From contig CAWFXP010000009.1 of assembly GCA_963819905.1 (NCBI GenBank), forward strand, positions 744,001 through 808,000: a stretch of 64,000 nt of DNA. The letters run 5' to 3'. Of the stretch, positions 32,301-39,299 are shown one piece after another (the stretch's first letter is position 1; every line of letters begins with the position of its first letter). A program made the position numbers and the translations under genes. The notes under the pieces were generated by a model. It was not told the DNA's origin and ran no database searches. It worked only from the letters and a program-made list of their open reading frames with translations. The DNA comes from CAWCQC01 sp963819905 (GTDB taxonomy: Bacteria; Actinomycetota; Thermoleophilia; Gaiellales; Gaiellaceae).

Positions 32301-32858
32301 GAGCACACGGAACGTCTCGATCGGCTCGCTCACGCCGCGGAGGTCCTGCTCGCCCATCTCCGCGAGCTCGAACAGCTCCTGGATCTGGGCTTTCGTCGAC
32401 GGGCCGACGACGATCTCGCCGCCGTCTACCAGCTTCTGGATGCGCGAGGCGACGTTGACGGTGTCGCCGACCGCGTTGTACGGATCCTCGCTCTCGGGAC
32501 GGATGACGACCGGCCCGGTATTGATGGCGATCCGGACCGCGAGGCTCACGGCGTAGGCAGCCTCGACCTCCTGGGCGTAGCGCCCGAGGGCGCGCTGGAT
32601 GGCCAGGGCAGACCGCACTGCCCGCTCGGAGTCGTCCTCGTGGGCGAGCGGCGCTCCGAAGAGGGCGTAGAGCTCGTCACCGATGTACTGCGCGACCGTC
32701 CCTTCGAAGCGCTCGACCTCGGCGCTCATCACCCGCATGACCTCGTCGAGCAAGATCTTCGTGCGCTCCGGCCCGAGCTGCTCGCCGATAGCGGTCGAGT
32801 CGACGAGATCGGCGAAGAGCACGGTGACGATCCGGCGTTCGCCTGCGACCACCGCCAT
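29361..32858 (-). CDS. Class III nucleotide cyclase - STAND ATPase - family-5 solute-binding domain fusion (paralog 2)
   Basis: 1165 residues from ATG at 32858. Same architecture as the neighbour: cyclase with FADLVDST, YIGDE and GDTVNVASR; Walker A GEPGIGKSR (K235); Walker B LVFEDLHWAD; helical region; SBP_bac_5 domain with LFRGLLTVD, WSDGVPVTAEDFAYGW, CNGPFVLSEY, RKAFSHALDR and WWADYPDPDGFL. The cyclase and ATPase halves are nearly collinear with paralog 1, while the SBP halves differ more, as expected if the two bind different ligands. It is the upstream gene of the pair; a TACAAT -10 lies 6 nt before the ATG. Signal type (cAMP or cGMP) cannot be told from sequence alone. Confidence 0.9.
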   Translation of the reverse strand: MAVVAGERRIVTVLFADLVDSTAIGEQLGPERTKILLDEVMRVMSAEVERFEGTVAQYIGDELYALFGAPLAHEDDSERAVRSALAIQRALGRYAQEVEAAYAVSLAVRIAINTGPVVIRPESEDPYNAVGDTVNVASRIQKLVDGGEIVVGPSTKAQIQELFELAEMGEQDLRGVSEPIETFRVLGVREEPAERWRTPLVGRDFELSLLDRAMDGLAEGRGTIVAIAGEPGIGKSRLAAEVRARYADRVRFLEGRAVSYAAAFPYGPIRDLLHDWLGVSVSMPEARTRLELKAQLGRLFGEDADAAYPFLASLLGLTLEPEASDRIGELSRESLRHETFDFFDELVCRLADEQSLCLVFEDLHWADDASLELLESLLHVTEESAVGLVFLYRTEREHGSWRLGERARQRHPHRYRDVELRPLPDDASRVLAVNAAGAELPESVVELLTVRAGGNPFFLEAALHDLLERGILTRRNGNVDLAVDPDRLTVPTLVQGALQARLDRLEHDAREVISVAAVIGRVFALQLLEEVVAHDRLIPALSELQRLDLIVETRRRPSTEYSFQHGLVQEVAYSGLLEAKRRKLHARVGEALEALSPEPREDRFALLARHFGEADLPEKAVPYLLKAGDAARALYADQEALRHYEQAREFLGRLGEERLARDTLFKIALTHLLAFDFDRAEDAYDEAFSCRVPPSTRSRRTERIETGINLRSPELVPGGVYTSEALALLDHLFRGLLTVDRELNVLPAMADNLRVSDDGASYLFRIREEMRWSDGVPVTAEDFAYGWKQMREEGATTAFLLEDVESAEALDDLTLEVQLTEPRSYFPYILASAWSFPWPKHACEKLGPAWREPENLVCNGPFVLSEYTSEHALLTENPHWLGPHGNVREVRVTFGESSRALMEAWRGGEFDLIEAWDRSAADAEATLTTTVPKFGTYFVEYRVESEPFANELVRKAFSHALDRSGLIPGVALARPAGRGGIIPPAMPSHSPRLAPEYDLELARRLLADAGFPDGKGLPELELLVPSWLDPEPLVDQWSRLGARFRTVQATTHKLDSRHHGGDLWVSAWWADYPDPDGFLRGMFSLWPTLRADDELQELVAEARSLRDRATRMRAYNTIDRIVVSERAYLLPISYGRAMILRRPWVENVWANSMSSVHFDQVEVRR

Positions 32859-32864
32859 GACGTG

Positions 32865-32870
32865 ATTGTA
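32865..32870 (-). promoter_or_regulatory. -10 hexamer TACAAT of cyclase fusion 2
   Basis: Minus-strand TACAAT ends 6 nt before the ATG at 32858; it also fixes this ATG as the start rather than longer in-frame options. Confidence 0.5.
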
Positions 32871-32889
32871 CGGGCCCGAGAAGCGGTGC

Positions 32890-33945
32890 CTAGCCGCCGC
32901 CGTAGGCCGAGATGGGGAGCTCGAGCAGCACGTCGTCTGCGAGCCCCTCGGCCGCCAGCGCGTCCGCGATTGCTGCCGCACCTGGCGCAGCCGCGAGCAA
33001 TCGGCGCTCGACGTCCGCGAGCGAGGGCAGCTGGACGAGCTCCTGCTTGAACGGCTTCGGGAAGCGTCCGCGCCCCAGGTACCACCCGTAGAACTTCTTC
33101 AGAAAGCCGCTTGCCCGCTGCCCGCCCAGCTCGCGCTCCGTCTCGCCCATGAACACGAGCAGCTCCGCGGTGACCTCGTCGCGGCTCGGCTCGACCCGCT
33201 CGCCGTCGCCCATGATCTCCGCGAGCACCCACGGGTTGCCCTGCGCCGCGCGCCCGACCATCACGGCCGCGCAACCGGCGCCCTCGAGCACCTCGCAGGC
33301 GGTCGCCCGGGAGGTGATGTCGCCCGACGCGATCACCGGCACGTCCACGAGCTCGACCAGCTCCCGCGTCAGCGAGTGGTCGGCGACGCCCGTGTACATC
33401 TGGCGCGCGGAGCGGGGGTGGAGTGTCAGGGCCGCGGCGCCTGCCTCGACGAGCTGCGGCGCCACGGCCAGCGCGGTTCGCGATCCGTCGAGAACCCCCC
33501 GGCGCATCTTCACCGTCACCGGCACCGAGACCGCGTCGGCCACCGCGGACACGATGCGGCAGGCGTGGGCAGGCTCCTCGAGGAGCGATGCGCCGGCGCC
33601 CGTCTTCGTCACCTTCCTGACCGGACAGCCGAAGTTGATGTCGACGATGTCGGCGCCCGCGTCCTCGACCATCCGGGCCGCCTCGGCCATGACGCCCGGC
33701 TCGGAGCCGAAGATCTGCACGGCGAGGGGGTGCTCGTCGGAGGCGATTCGCAGGTAGCCGAGCGTGCGCTCGTTTCCGTGCGAGAGGCCGGCGCAGCTCA
33801 CCATCTCGGAGCAGACGAGGCCGGCGCCGAAGCGGCGTCCCTGGCGGCGGAAGGCCTGCACGCTGACGCCTGCCATGGGCGCGAGGACGAGCCGGGTCGG
33901 GATCTCGACCGGCCCGATCCGCCAGGAGCCGCGAAGGTCGGTCAC
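32890..33945 (-). CDS. dusB: tRNA-dihydrouridine synthase
   Basis: 351 residues, GTG start. FMN TIM barrel: VLAPMAGVSVQAFRR, VQIFGSEP, IVDINFGCPVRKVTKTGAGASLL with the catalytic cysteine in FGCP, VKMRRG, LHPRSARQMYTG and IASGDITS. It reduces uridines in the tRNA D-loop. It precedes the greA promoter divergently. An -10-like ATCATT lies 8 nt upstream of the GTG. The C-terminus (~60 residues after GWYLGRGRFPKPFK) is the helical tRNA-binding domain. Confidence 0.94.
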   Translation of the reverse strand: MTDLRGSWRIGPVEIPTRLVLAPMAGVSVQAFRRQGRRFGAGLVCSEMVSCAGLSHGNERTLGYLRIASDEHPLAVQIFGSEPGVMAEAARMVEDAGADIVDINFGCPVRKVTKTGAGASLLEEPAHACRIVSAVADAVSVPVTVKMRRGVLDGSRTALAVAPQLVEAGAAALTLHPRSARQMYTGVADHSLTRELVELVDVPVIASGDITSRATACEVLEGAGCAAVMVGRAAQGNPWVLAEIMGDGERVEPSRDEVTAELLVFMGETERELGGQRASGFLKKFYGWYLGRGRFPKPFKQELVQLPSLADVERRLLAAAPGAAAIADALAAEGLADDVLLELPISAYGGG

Positions 33946-33985
33946 GACTGGGGAATGATACTCGTGCGCGCGCCGTTTTCCGGTG

Positions 33986-34013
33986 TTGACGGCTCCTTGC
34001 GCGCTGGTACAAT
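33986..34013 (+). promoter_or_regulatory. Sigma-70-type promoter of greA
   Basis: TTGACG (33986-33991), a 16-nt spacer and TACAAT (34008-34013). This is the best two-box promoter in the window; it predicts a transcript start near 34020 and a leader of ~55 nt carrying the GGAGGGACC ribosome binding site. Confidence 0.75.
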
Positions 34014-34076
34014 CGGTCGGCGCGAGGTGCCGGAAGCACCGCGCTTTTTCTGTCTAATGGGGTCGTTGGAGGGACC

Positions 34077-34550
34077 GTGAAGGAAGTCATCCTCACTCCC
34101 GAGGGCTACACGAAGCTCAAGGAAGAGATCGAGAGCCTCTCGACCACGAAGCGGCGAGAGGTCGCAGAACGCATCAAGCTGGCTCGCGAGTTCGGGGACA
34201 TCACCGAGAACTCGGAGTACGACGACGCGAAGAACGAGCAGGCGATGCTCGAGCACCGGATCGCGCTCCTCGAGGAGCGTCTCGCGAACGCGCGCGTGAT
34301 CGAGGCGGACGAGATCACGTCCGACGTCGTCGGCATCGGCACGAAGGTCCGCCTGAAGGACATGGACGCGAACGAGACGATCGAGTACACGATCGTCGGC
34401 TCGGCCGAGGCGAACCCGGCGGAGCACCGGCTCTCGAACGAGTCGCCCGTCGGCAAGGCCATCCTCGGCCACAAGAAGGGTGAGACAGTCGAGGTCGCGG
34501 CGCCGCGCGGATCGCTCAAGTTCAAGATCATGGACATCAAGGCGGCCTAG
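34077..34550 (+). CDS. greA: Transcription elongation factor GreA
   Basis: 157 residues from GTG at 34077. N-terminal coiled coil with LTPEGYTKLKEEIESL and the tip acidic motif FGDITENSEYDDAKNEQ; C-terminal FKBP-like domain with GTKVRLKDM and SPVGKAILGHKKGETVEV. It binds the RNA polymerase secondary channel and stimulates cleavage of backtracked transcripts. It has its own strong promoter. Confidence 0.96.
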   Translation: MKEVILTPEGYTKLKEEIESLSTTKRREVAERIKLAREFGDITENSEYDDAKNEQAMLEHRIALLEERLANARVIEADEITSDVVGIGTKVRLKDMDANETIEYTIVGSAEANPAEHRLSNESPVGKAILGHKKGETVEVAAPRGSLKFKIMDIKAA

Positions 34551-34613
34551 ACTCGTTTCAAGCCATTGCGGGTCGCGCCTGGCGCGGCGATCCCGCTTCG
34601 ATCCTCGGCGGCC

Positions 34614-34921
34614 TCAAGCGGACGCAGTCGCGCTCCGATCCGGGGCGAGCGTACCCGCGGAGACGACGAGCGTTCCAAGGCCGGGGTTCACCTCGCCCGT
34701 GAACGTAGCGATGGTGCGATTGAGCCACTCGAGCCCCGCTGCGCCTGTCCGGTACACGGCGAAGCCGTGGATCGGAAGCGCAATATCCGGCCACTGGAAC
34801 TCCTCGCTCAGCAGAACCTCCGGGGGCGGGAGCGATTGAGAGCCTCGCGAGTGTAGGCGACATCGCCGGGGTCGTCGCTCGGCGGGCCGGCGTGCCCTAT
34901 CGGTCGGTCATCGAACGTCAG
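34614..34921 (-). pseudogene. Possible frameshifted small gene or remnant
   Basis: The gap 34551-34917 is not empty. On the minus strand a frame reads KRLTFDDRPIGHAG..DDPGDVAYTREALNRS. After a one-base loss near 34825 it continues as PPPEVLLSEEFQWPDIALP, then HGFAVYRTGAAGLEWLNRTI and ATFTGEVNPGLGTLVVS, to a TGA at 34614. Composition and amphipathic pattern look protein-like in both halves. The 5' end overlaps the last codons of the DUF4097 gene and only a CTG (34921) is available as start. I do not recognise a family. Confidence 0.35.
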
Positions 34922-35734
34922 CCGCTTGCCCGGGCGACGACCGCGTCGCCGGAGCCGGTGCGCGCGCGGATACGGACCGGCGCCGTCTCCGCGGGCGGCC
35001 CGTCGAGGACCTCGAGCTCGCTGCGGGTCTGGCCCGAGCCGGACGCCAGGTCGATCTGGGCCGACACGCCTGCCCTGACCGAGACGTTCACGTTGCCGGA
35101 GCCGGTGGCGAGGTCCAGCCGTCCGCCGGCCACGTCCGCCACGACGACGCGCCCGCTGGATGTGCGGGCTTGCACGTCCGAGCGCACGGCGCCGAGCCAG
35201 ATGTTTCCGCTTCCGGTGGCGACCTTCGCCGCCTCGCCGTCGAGCGCTGCAACCTCGATCTCACCCGAGCCGCTCCGAGCCCGCAGCCGGCCCTCGACCC
35301 GGCCGAGCCGGATGCCACCCGACCCCGTGTTGGCATCAGTGTCTCCCGCCACGTGCTCGGCCCGGACGTCGCCCGACCCGGTGCCGGCGTCGAGGGAGGC
35401 GAGGGTACCGGTGGCAGACACCGAGCCACGGTGGAGCCGGGCGGTCAGCCGGGACTGCCTCGGCACGTCGACCTCCACCGAGAGCGGCGTGCGGCGAAAA
35501 CCGCGCGGCGCTCGGATCACGAGGCGGCGCGCATCAGCAGAGAAGGAGACTTCGAGTCTCCTGCACCGCGCGAGCATCGGCGGTCGCGTCGTTCTCCACG
35601 GTGACCTGAACCCGGATCTCCGTGACGTCGGCAGCTCTCACTGCCAGGCGGCCGGCTCGGACCTGGACATCGACCGTCGCCGGCCCGTCGCAGGGGAACG
35701 TCTCACTGCGGGTCGTCGTCTGTTCCTGGATCAT
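34918..35734 (-). CDS. DUF4097-family beta-helix protein, frameshifted
   Basis: About 270 residues after repair. Begins IQEQTTTRSETFPCDGPATVDVQVRAGRLAV and continues, after one extra base near 35555 (CAGGAG-A-CTCGAA), as LEVSFSADARRLVIRAPRGF. The body is a ladder of short repeats around TGSGDV, TGSGGI, SGSGEI, TGSGNI, TSSGRV, TGSGNV and SGSGQT, the right-handed beta-helix pattern of DUF4097 (putative adhesin/DUF4098) proteins. No signal peptide. It follows a ribbon-helix-helix regulator in the same orientation (26 bp gap), a pairing often seen for this family. Confidence 0.8.
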
Positions 35735-35760
35735 GCTTCGATCAGCTCCTTCGGGGTTCG

Positions 35761-36237
35761 TCAGCCTTGCACCCACCCGCGCAAGCGGTGGACGCGCTGG
35801 TCGTGGTCGGTTCGTCCCCGTGTGCCGCGTAGCGCCTGGCGCACGGCGTTCCCGAACCAGGTATTGAGCGAGAGCCCCTGAGCCTCGGCCGCCTGCTCGG
35901 CCTGCGCTTTCAGCTCTCCGGGAATTCGCAGGGTGATGCGGCTGAGATCCGGGCCTCCGGCCGAGCGATCAGCGGGATCGTCCTCGGCCGGCAGGGCCGA
36001 CGACACGACCACGCGGATCTCACCGGCGTCGAGCCGAAGCTCGACCACCCGGTCGCCGAGCGCCTCGGTGACCTCGACGGCGAGCTCTTCGAGGGCGCTC
36101 ATGATCGCGAGGCGGGCGGCACCGGCGCTCAACGCGGCCGCGAGGGCGGCGGCCGTTCGACGCGTTTCGTCATCGCCGAGGGCGGCCGCGGCCGTGAGGC
36201 TCTCGTCGATGGACTCGATGTAGCGGGTGATGTCCAT
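35761..36237 (-). CDS. Ribbon-helix-helix (HicB/Arc-like) regulator with N-terminal helical domain
   Basis: 158 residues. The C-terminal part LSRITLRIPGELKAQAEQAAEAQGLSLNTWFGNAVRQAL is a classic ribbon-helix-helix DNA-binding domain, as in HicB/CopG/Arc proteins. The N-terminal ~90 residues (ITRYIESIDESLTAAAAL, VTEALGDRVVELRLDAGEIRVVVSS) are mixed helix/strand and may bind a signal or mediate assembly. It heads an operon with the DUF4097 gene. The promoter -10 (CATAAT) sits 6 nt before the ATG, inside a palindrome, so it is likely autoregulated. Confidence 0.75.
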   Translation of the reverse strand: MDITRYIESIDESLTAAAALGDDETRRTAAALAAALSAGAARLAIMSALEELAVEVTEALGDRVVELRLDAGEIRVVVSSALPAEDDPADRSAGGPDLSRITLRIPGELKAQAEQAAEAQGLSLNTWFGNAVRQALRGTRGRTDHDQRVHRLRGWVQG

Positions 36238-36287
36238 GACGCCATTATGACGTCATAGTGACTGCATGTCAAGTCAACATGGCGTCA
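36237..36287. promoter_or_regulatory. Nested palindromic operator/promoter of the RHH-DUF4097 operon
   Basis: A perfect 12-bp palindrome TATGACGTCATA (36246-36257) lies inside a wider inverted repeat, TGACGCCAT (36237-36245) and ATGGCGTCA (36279-36287). Read on the minus strand, CATAAT (6 nt before the start codon) is partly inside the inner palindrome. Ribbon-helix-helix repressors typically bind such arrays over their own -10 element. Confidence 0.65.
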
Positions 36288-36371
36288 CCCCGCACGCAGC
36301 GCTCGTCGGCGTCGAGGCTGCGCTTCCGCCGAGGCGGGTGTCTGGCGGGATCGTCTAGGCTCGCTGCTGCG

Positions 36372-37748
36372 ATGAGCCCGGCCAAGCGCTTCCCGGACCG
36401 CGACGCGATCGCCGCGGTTCGCGAGGAGGCCGAACGCTTGGACGCAGGCTCGGAGAGCTCCGATCTCCGGCGCCTAGCCGGGCGCGTCATGGCTCGGCGG
36501 GGGCACGGCAAGCTGACGTTCCTCGACCTCGTCGACCGGTCGGGACGGGTCCAGCTGCTCTGTGCGGAGGATCGCTGCGGCGCCGTCGACCTGAACCTCG
36601 GCGACATCGTCGGCGCGAGTGGCTTTCCGGCGCGCACCCGCAGGGGCGAGCCGTCGCTGGCGGTCGAGGAGCTCGAGGTGCTCGCCCGGACGGCGCGGCC
36701 TCTCCCCGACACCTATCACGGCCTCGTCGACACCGAGACCCGTTACCGCAAACGGTACCTCGACCTGCTCGTGAACGAGGAGTCCCGCGCCGATTTCCTC
36801 GTTCGCAGCCGCCTGGTCTCCGCGATCCGTCGCTATCTCGACGAGCGCGGCTTCGTGGAGGTGGAGACTCCCGTGCTGCAGCCCCGCTACGGCGGTGCGT
36901 TCGCCGAGCCGTTCGTCACCCGCCACAACGAGCTCGACGCCGACTTCTACTTGCGTATCGCCACCGAGCTGTACCTGAAGCGGCTGATCGTCGGGGGCCT
37001 CGAGAGGGTCTACGAGATCGGCAAGGACTTTCGCAACGAGGGCGTCTCGTACAAGCACCAGCCGGAGTTCACGATGCTCGAGTGGTACGAGGCCTACGCC
37101 GACTACCGCGACGTCATGAACCGAATCGAGGATCTGATCGAGACGGTCGCGCTCGAGGCGATCGGGACGACGAAGGTGACGTTTCGCGGCCACGAGATCG
37201 ACCTGAAGGTGCCGTGGCAGCGGATCAAGCTCGTCGACGCGCTCGACGAGCTCGGCCTGTGGACGCGGGACGAAGCGGAGCTGCGCACGAGGCTCGAGTC
37301 CCGCGGTACCGACGCGACCCACGACCGCACGTGGTCGCAGCTCGTCGACCACGCTCTCTCCGCGTACGTCGAGCCGTCCTTCGTCCAGCCGACGATCCTG
37401 TACGACTATCCGATCGAGCTCTCGCCCTTCGCTCGGGCCACCGACGACGACCCGACGACCGTGGAACGGTTCGAGTACTTCATCGGCGGCATGGAGCTCG
37501 GCAACGCCTTCACCGAGATCAACGACGCGGACGACCAGGCCGACCGCTTCCGGCGCCAGCAGGACGAGAAGGAGGCAGGCGACGAGCTCGCCGAGGAGGG
37601 CGATCCGGACTACGTCGAAGCGCTCTCGTACGGCATGCCTCCGACCGGCGGGATCGGTCTCGGCATCGACCGGCTGGCTATGGTGCTCACCGGCCGCGAG
37701 ACGATCCGGGACGTCGTCCTCTTCCCGGCGCTGCGGCGCAACCCCTAG
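36372..37748 (+). CDS. lysS: Lysyl-tRNA synthetase (class II)
   Basis: 458 residues. N-terminal OB-fold anticodon domain (RLAGRVMARRGHGKLTFLDLVDRSGRVQLL), motif 1 around FVEVETPVLQ, motif 2 YEIGKDFRNEGVSYKHQPEFTMLEWYEAY, motif 3 GGIGLGIDRLAMVLTGRETIRDVVLFP. It charges tRNA-Lys. Slightly shorter than the common ~490-500 residues because the N-terminal extension is short. Divergent from the RHH operon. Confidence 0.95.
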   Translation: MSPAKRFPDRDAIAAVREEAERLDAGSESSDLRRLAGRVMARRGHGKLTFLDLVDRSGRVQLLCAEDRCGAVDLNLGDIVGASGFPARTRRGEPSLAVEELEVLARTARPLPDTYHGLVDTETRYRKRYLDLLVNEESRADFLVRSRLVSAIRRYLDERGFVEVETPVLQPRYGGAFAEPFVTRHNELDADFYLRIATELYLKRLIVGGLERVYEIGKDFRNEGVSYKHQPEFTMLEWYEAYADYRDVMNRIEDLIETVALEAIGTTKVTFRGHEIDLKVPWQRIKLVDALDELGLWTRDEAELRTRLESRGTDATHDRTWSQLVDHALSAYVEPSFVQPTILYDYPIELSPFARATDDDPTTVERFEYFIGGMELGNAFTEINDADDQADRFRRQQDEKEAGDELAEEGDPDYVEALSYGMPPTGGIGLGIDRLAMVLTGRETIRDVVLFPALRRNP

Positions 37749-37751
37749 CTC

Positions 37752-37766
37752 CCCCCGAAGCGGGGG
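37752..37766 (+). terminator. Hairpin after lysS
   Basis: CCCCCG-AAG-CGGGGG directly after the lysS stop; only a short TT follows, so it is a weak terminator candidate. Confidence 0.35.
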
Positions 37767-37805
37767 TTGGAGGTTATGGGCAGGTGTGACACAATCGCGC
37801 CCATC

Positions 37806-38249
37806 GTGAAGCGCGTCTTCCTCCTGCTCACCTGCGCCGCGCTCGTCGTCGTGCTCACGGTCGGCTCGGCGAGCGCGGGCGGCGTGCCCCCGATCAAGTC
37901 GTTCAAGCTGCGCGGCGGGAAGGTGACGTGCGTCATGGTCGGGGGCGCGTTCTCCGGAGTCACCTGCCTCGGCAAGCTGAACCCCGGTGTCCGGGCCTTT
38001 CCTCGTCCGAACTGCCACGGCGAGGGCGACCCGGGCGGGGGGCTGGGCCTCGGGCGCACCGGACGGGCGAAAGGGCTCTGTCTCTCGGAGAACCCGATCG
38101 TTCCGCCGGTCCGCATCCTTGCGTACGGCAGCGCCCTGAGGATCGGGGGTGTCACGTGCCGGGCGGTCTCGGCGACGATCGGCGTGCGCTGTACGAACCG
38201 GTCGGCGCACGGCTTCCGGATGAGCGCCTCGGGATGGGCACGCTTCTGA
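37806..38249 (+). CDS. Secreted DUF6636-type protein 1
   Basis: 147 residues from GTG at 37806. Signal peptide VFLLLTCAALVVVLTVGSASAGG. The mature part has about seven cysteines in the pattern of its two neighbours: VTCVMV, GVTCLG, RPNCHGEGD, GLCLSENP, LAYGSALRIGGVTCRAVS, GVRCTN, then HGFRMSASGWARF. The GxxC...G(H)GFxMS-W..F ending is typical of DUF6636-like actinobacterial exported proteins. Function unknown; disulfide-stabilised extracellular domain inferred. Confidence 0.7.
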   Translation: MKRVFLLLTCAALVVVLTVGSASAGGVPPIKSFKLRGGKVTCVMVGGAFSGVTCLGKLNPGVRAFPRPNCHGEGDPGGGLGLGRTGRAKGLCLSENPIVPPVRILAYGSALRIGGVTCRAVSATIGVRCTNRSAHGFRMSASGWARF

Positions 38250-38272
38250 TGGGATCGCATAGACTGCGGGGT

Positions 38273-38746
38273 ATGCGGAGGGCACTCGTACTCCTCGGCG
38301 TCGCGGCGCTCGCCCTCGCGGTCGTGCCGGCCGCGACCGCGGGCTCCGGGACCGGGGACGTGCGCTTCTTCCGAACCGCCGCGAAGGACACCTACTGCAC
38401 GGCCAGCTTCTTCCCCGGCTCGTCGCCGGCTACCGTCAGCTGCTCGTCCAGGGTCCCCCTCGCCCGGCCGACGCCGAAGGGTCCTCCGAGGCAGTGCATC
38501 GGCGATCCGGGCAACGCGCTCGTGGTCAATCACCGCGGCCGCGCACGTGGCCTATGCCTGTCCCAGAGCCCGTTTGCAGGCCCGACTGGGCGGAACTACG
38601 TCGGCTTCCACGTCCTGCGCTACGGCAGGACGATGGCGTTCCACGGGATCCACTGCCACGCCGTCTCGCTGAGGCTCGGGATCCGATGCGTGAACGCGAA
38701 CGGGCACGGGTTCAGGATGGGGGGCGGCACCTGGCGCCTGTTCTGA
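38273..38746 (+). CDS. Secreted DUF6636-type protein 2
   Basis: 157 residues; signal peptide RALVLLGVAALALAVVPAATAG. Same cysteine framework as its neighbours: TYCTASFF, ATVSCSSR, RQCIGD, GLCLSQSP, LRYGRTMAFHGIHCHAVS, GIRCVNANGHGFRMGGGTWRLF. A TAGACT -10 lies 7 nt upstream (38260-38265). The stop TGA overlaps the next ATG (TGATG), so genes 2 and 3 are translationally coupled. Confidence 0.72.
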   Translation: MRRALVLLGVAALALAVVPAATAGSGTGDVRFFRTAAKDTYCTASFFPGSSPATVSCSSRVPLARPTPKGPPRQCIGDPGNALVVNHRGRARGLCLSQSPFAGPTGRNYVGFHVLRYGRTMAFHGIHCHAVSLRLGIRCVNANGHGFRMGGGTWRLF

Positions 38747-39162
38747 TGGCGCGGGCGGCCGCGGCGCTCCTCGTCGCCACCGCCGCCCTCCTCGCAGGCA
38801 CCGCATCCGCTTCGGCGGCCATCGACACCTTCAGGACGCCGAGCGGGAACATCGGCTGCGTGTACGACTCGCGCCCGGCGTATCTCCGGTGTGACATCCG
38901 GAGCGGTCTGAGGCCCGCCCCTGCGCGCCCGAAGGGCTGTGCGCTCGACTGGGGCTTCTCGCTCAACATGGGCCGCACGAGCAGGGCGCGCACCACCTGC
39001 GCAGGCGACACCGCGCTCGACCCGCAGGCCAGGGTGCTTCGCTACGGGTCGACCTGGCGACGGGGGCCGTTCTCGTGCACGTCGCGGACGGCCGGGCTGA
39101 CCTGCCGGAACGCCGCAGGTCACGGCTGGTTCATGAGCCGCCAGCGCTGGCGGCGCTTCTAG
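38746..39162 (+). CDS. Secreted DUF6636-type protein 3
   Basis: 138 residues; signal peptide AALLVATAALLAGTASASAA. The closest of the three to the DUF6636 consensus: FRTPSGNIGCVYDSRPAYLRCDI, PKGCALDWGFSLNM, TTCAGDTAL, LRYGSTWRRGPFSCTSRTAGLTCRN, GHGWFMSRQRWRRF. Its TAG stop is supplied by the CTAG at the left end of the MITE-like element. Three adjacent paralogs indicate local duplication and divergence. Confidence 0.75.
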   Translation: MARAAAALLVATAALLAGTASASAAIDTFRTPSGNIGCVYDSRPAYLRCDIRSGLRPAPARPKGCALDWGFSLNMGRTSRARTTCAGDTALDPQARVLRYGSTWRRGPFSCTSRTAGLTCRNAAGHGWFMSRQRWRRF

Positions 39163-39299
39163 ATGGTTGATCGGAAAGTGTGGTGGTGTCGGGGGACATC
39201 CGAGACCGAGCATGAGGACGAGCGGGGACTCAGGCGATGTGTCACGGGTGTCATCCGGCGCCGCCACGGTTTCCGGTCAATTTCCGATCAATCATCTAG
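39159..39299. mobile_element. MITE-like element with 19-bp terminal inverted repeats
   Basis: CTAGATGGTTGATCGGAAA (39159-39177) is matched, with one mismatch, by the inverted copy at 39281-39299. A direct near-copy of the inner part (TTTCCGGTCAA at 39270-39280, TTTCCGATCAA at 39281-39291) doubles the right end, as in transposons with repeated transposase sites. The 141-bp element has no coding capacity. CTAG at each end could be a target duplication. It provides TAG stops to both convergent flanking genes. Confidence 0.55.

Noticed and set aside
25735..32858. Cyclase fusions as an assembly artefact joining separate genes
   Set aside because: Both paralogs have the same domain order and junctions and continuous frames, so independent chance joining is very unlikely.
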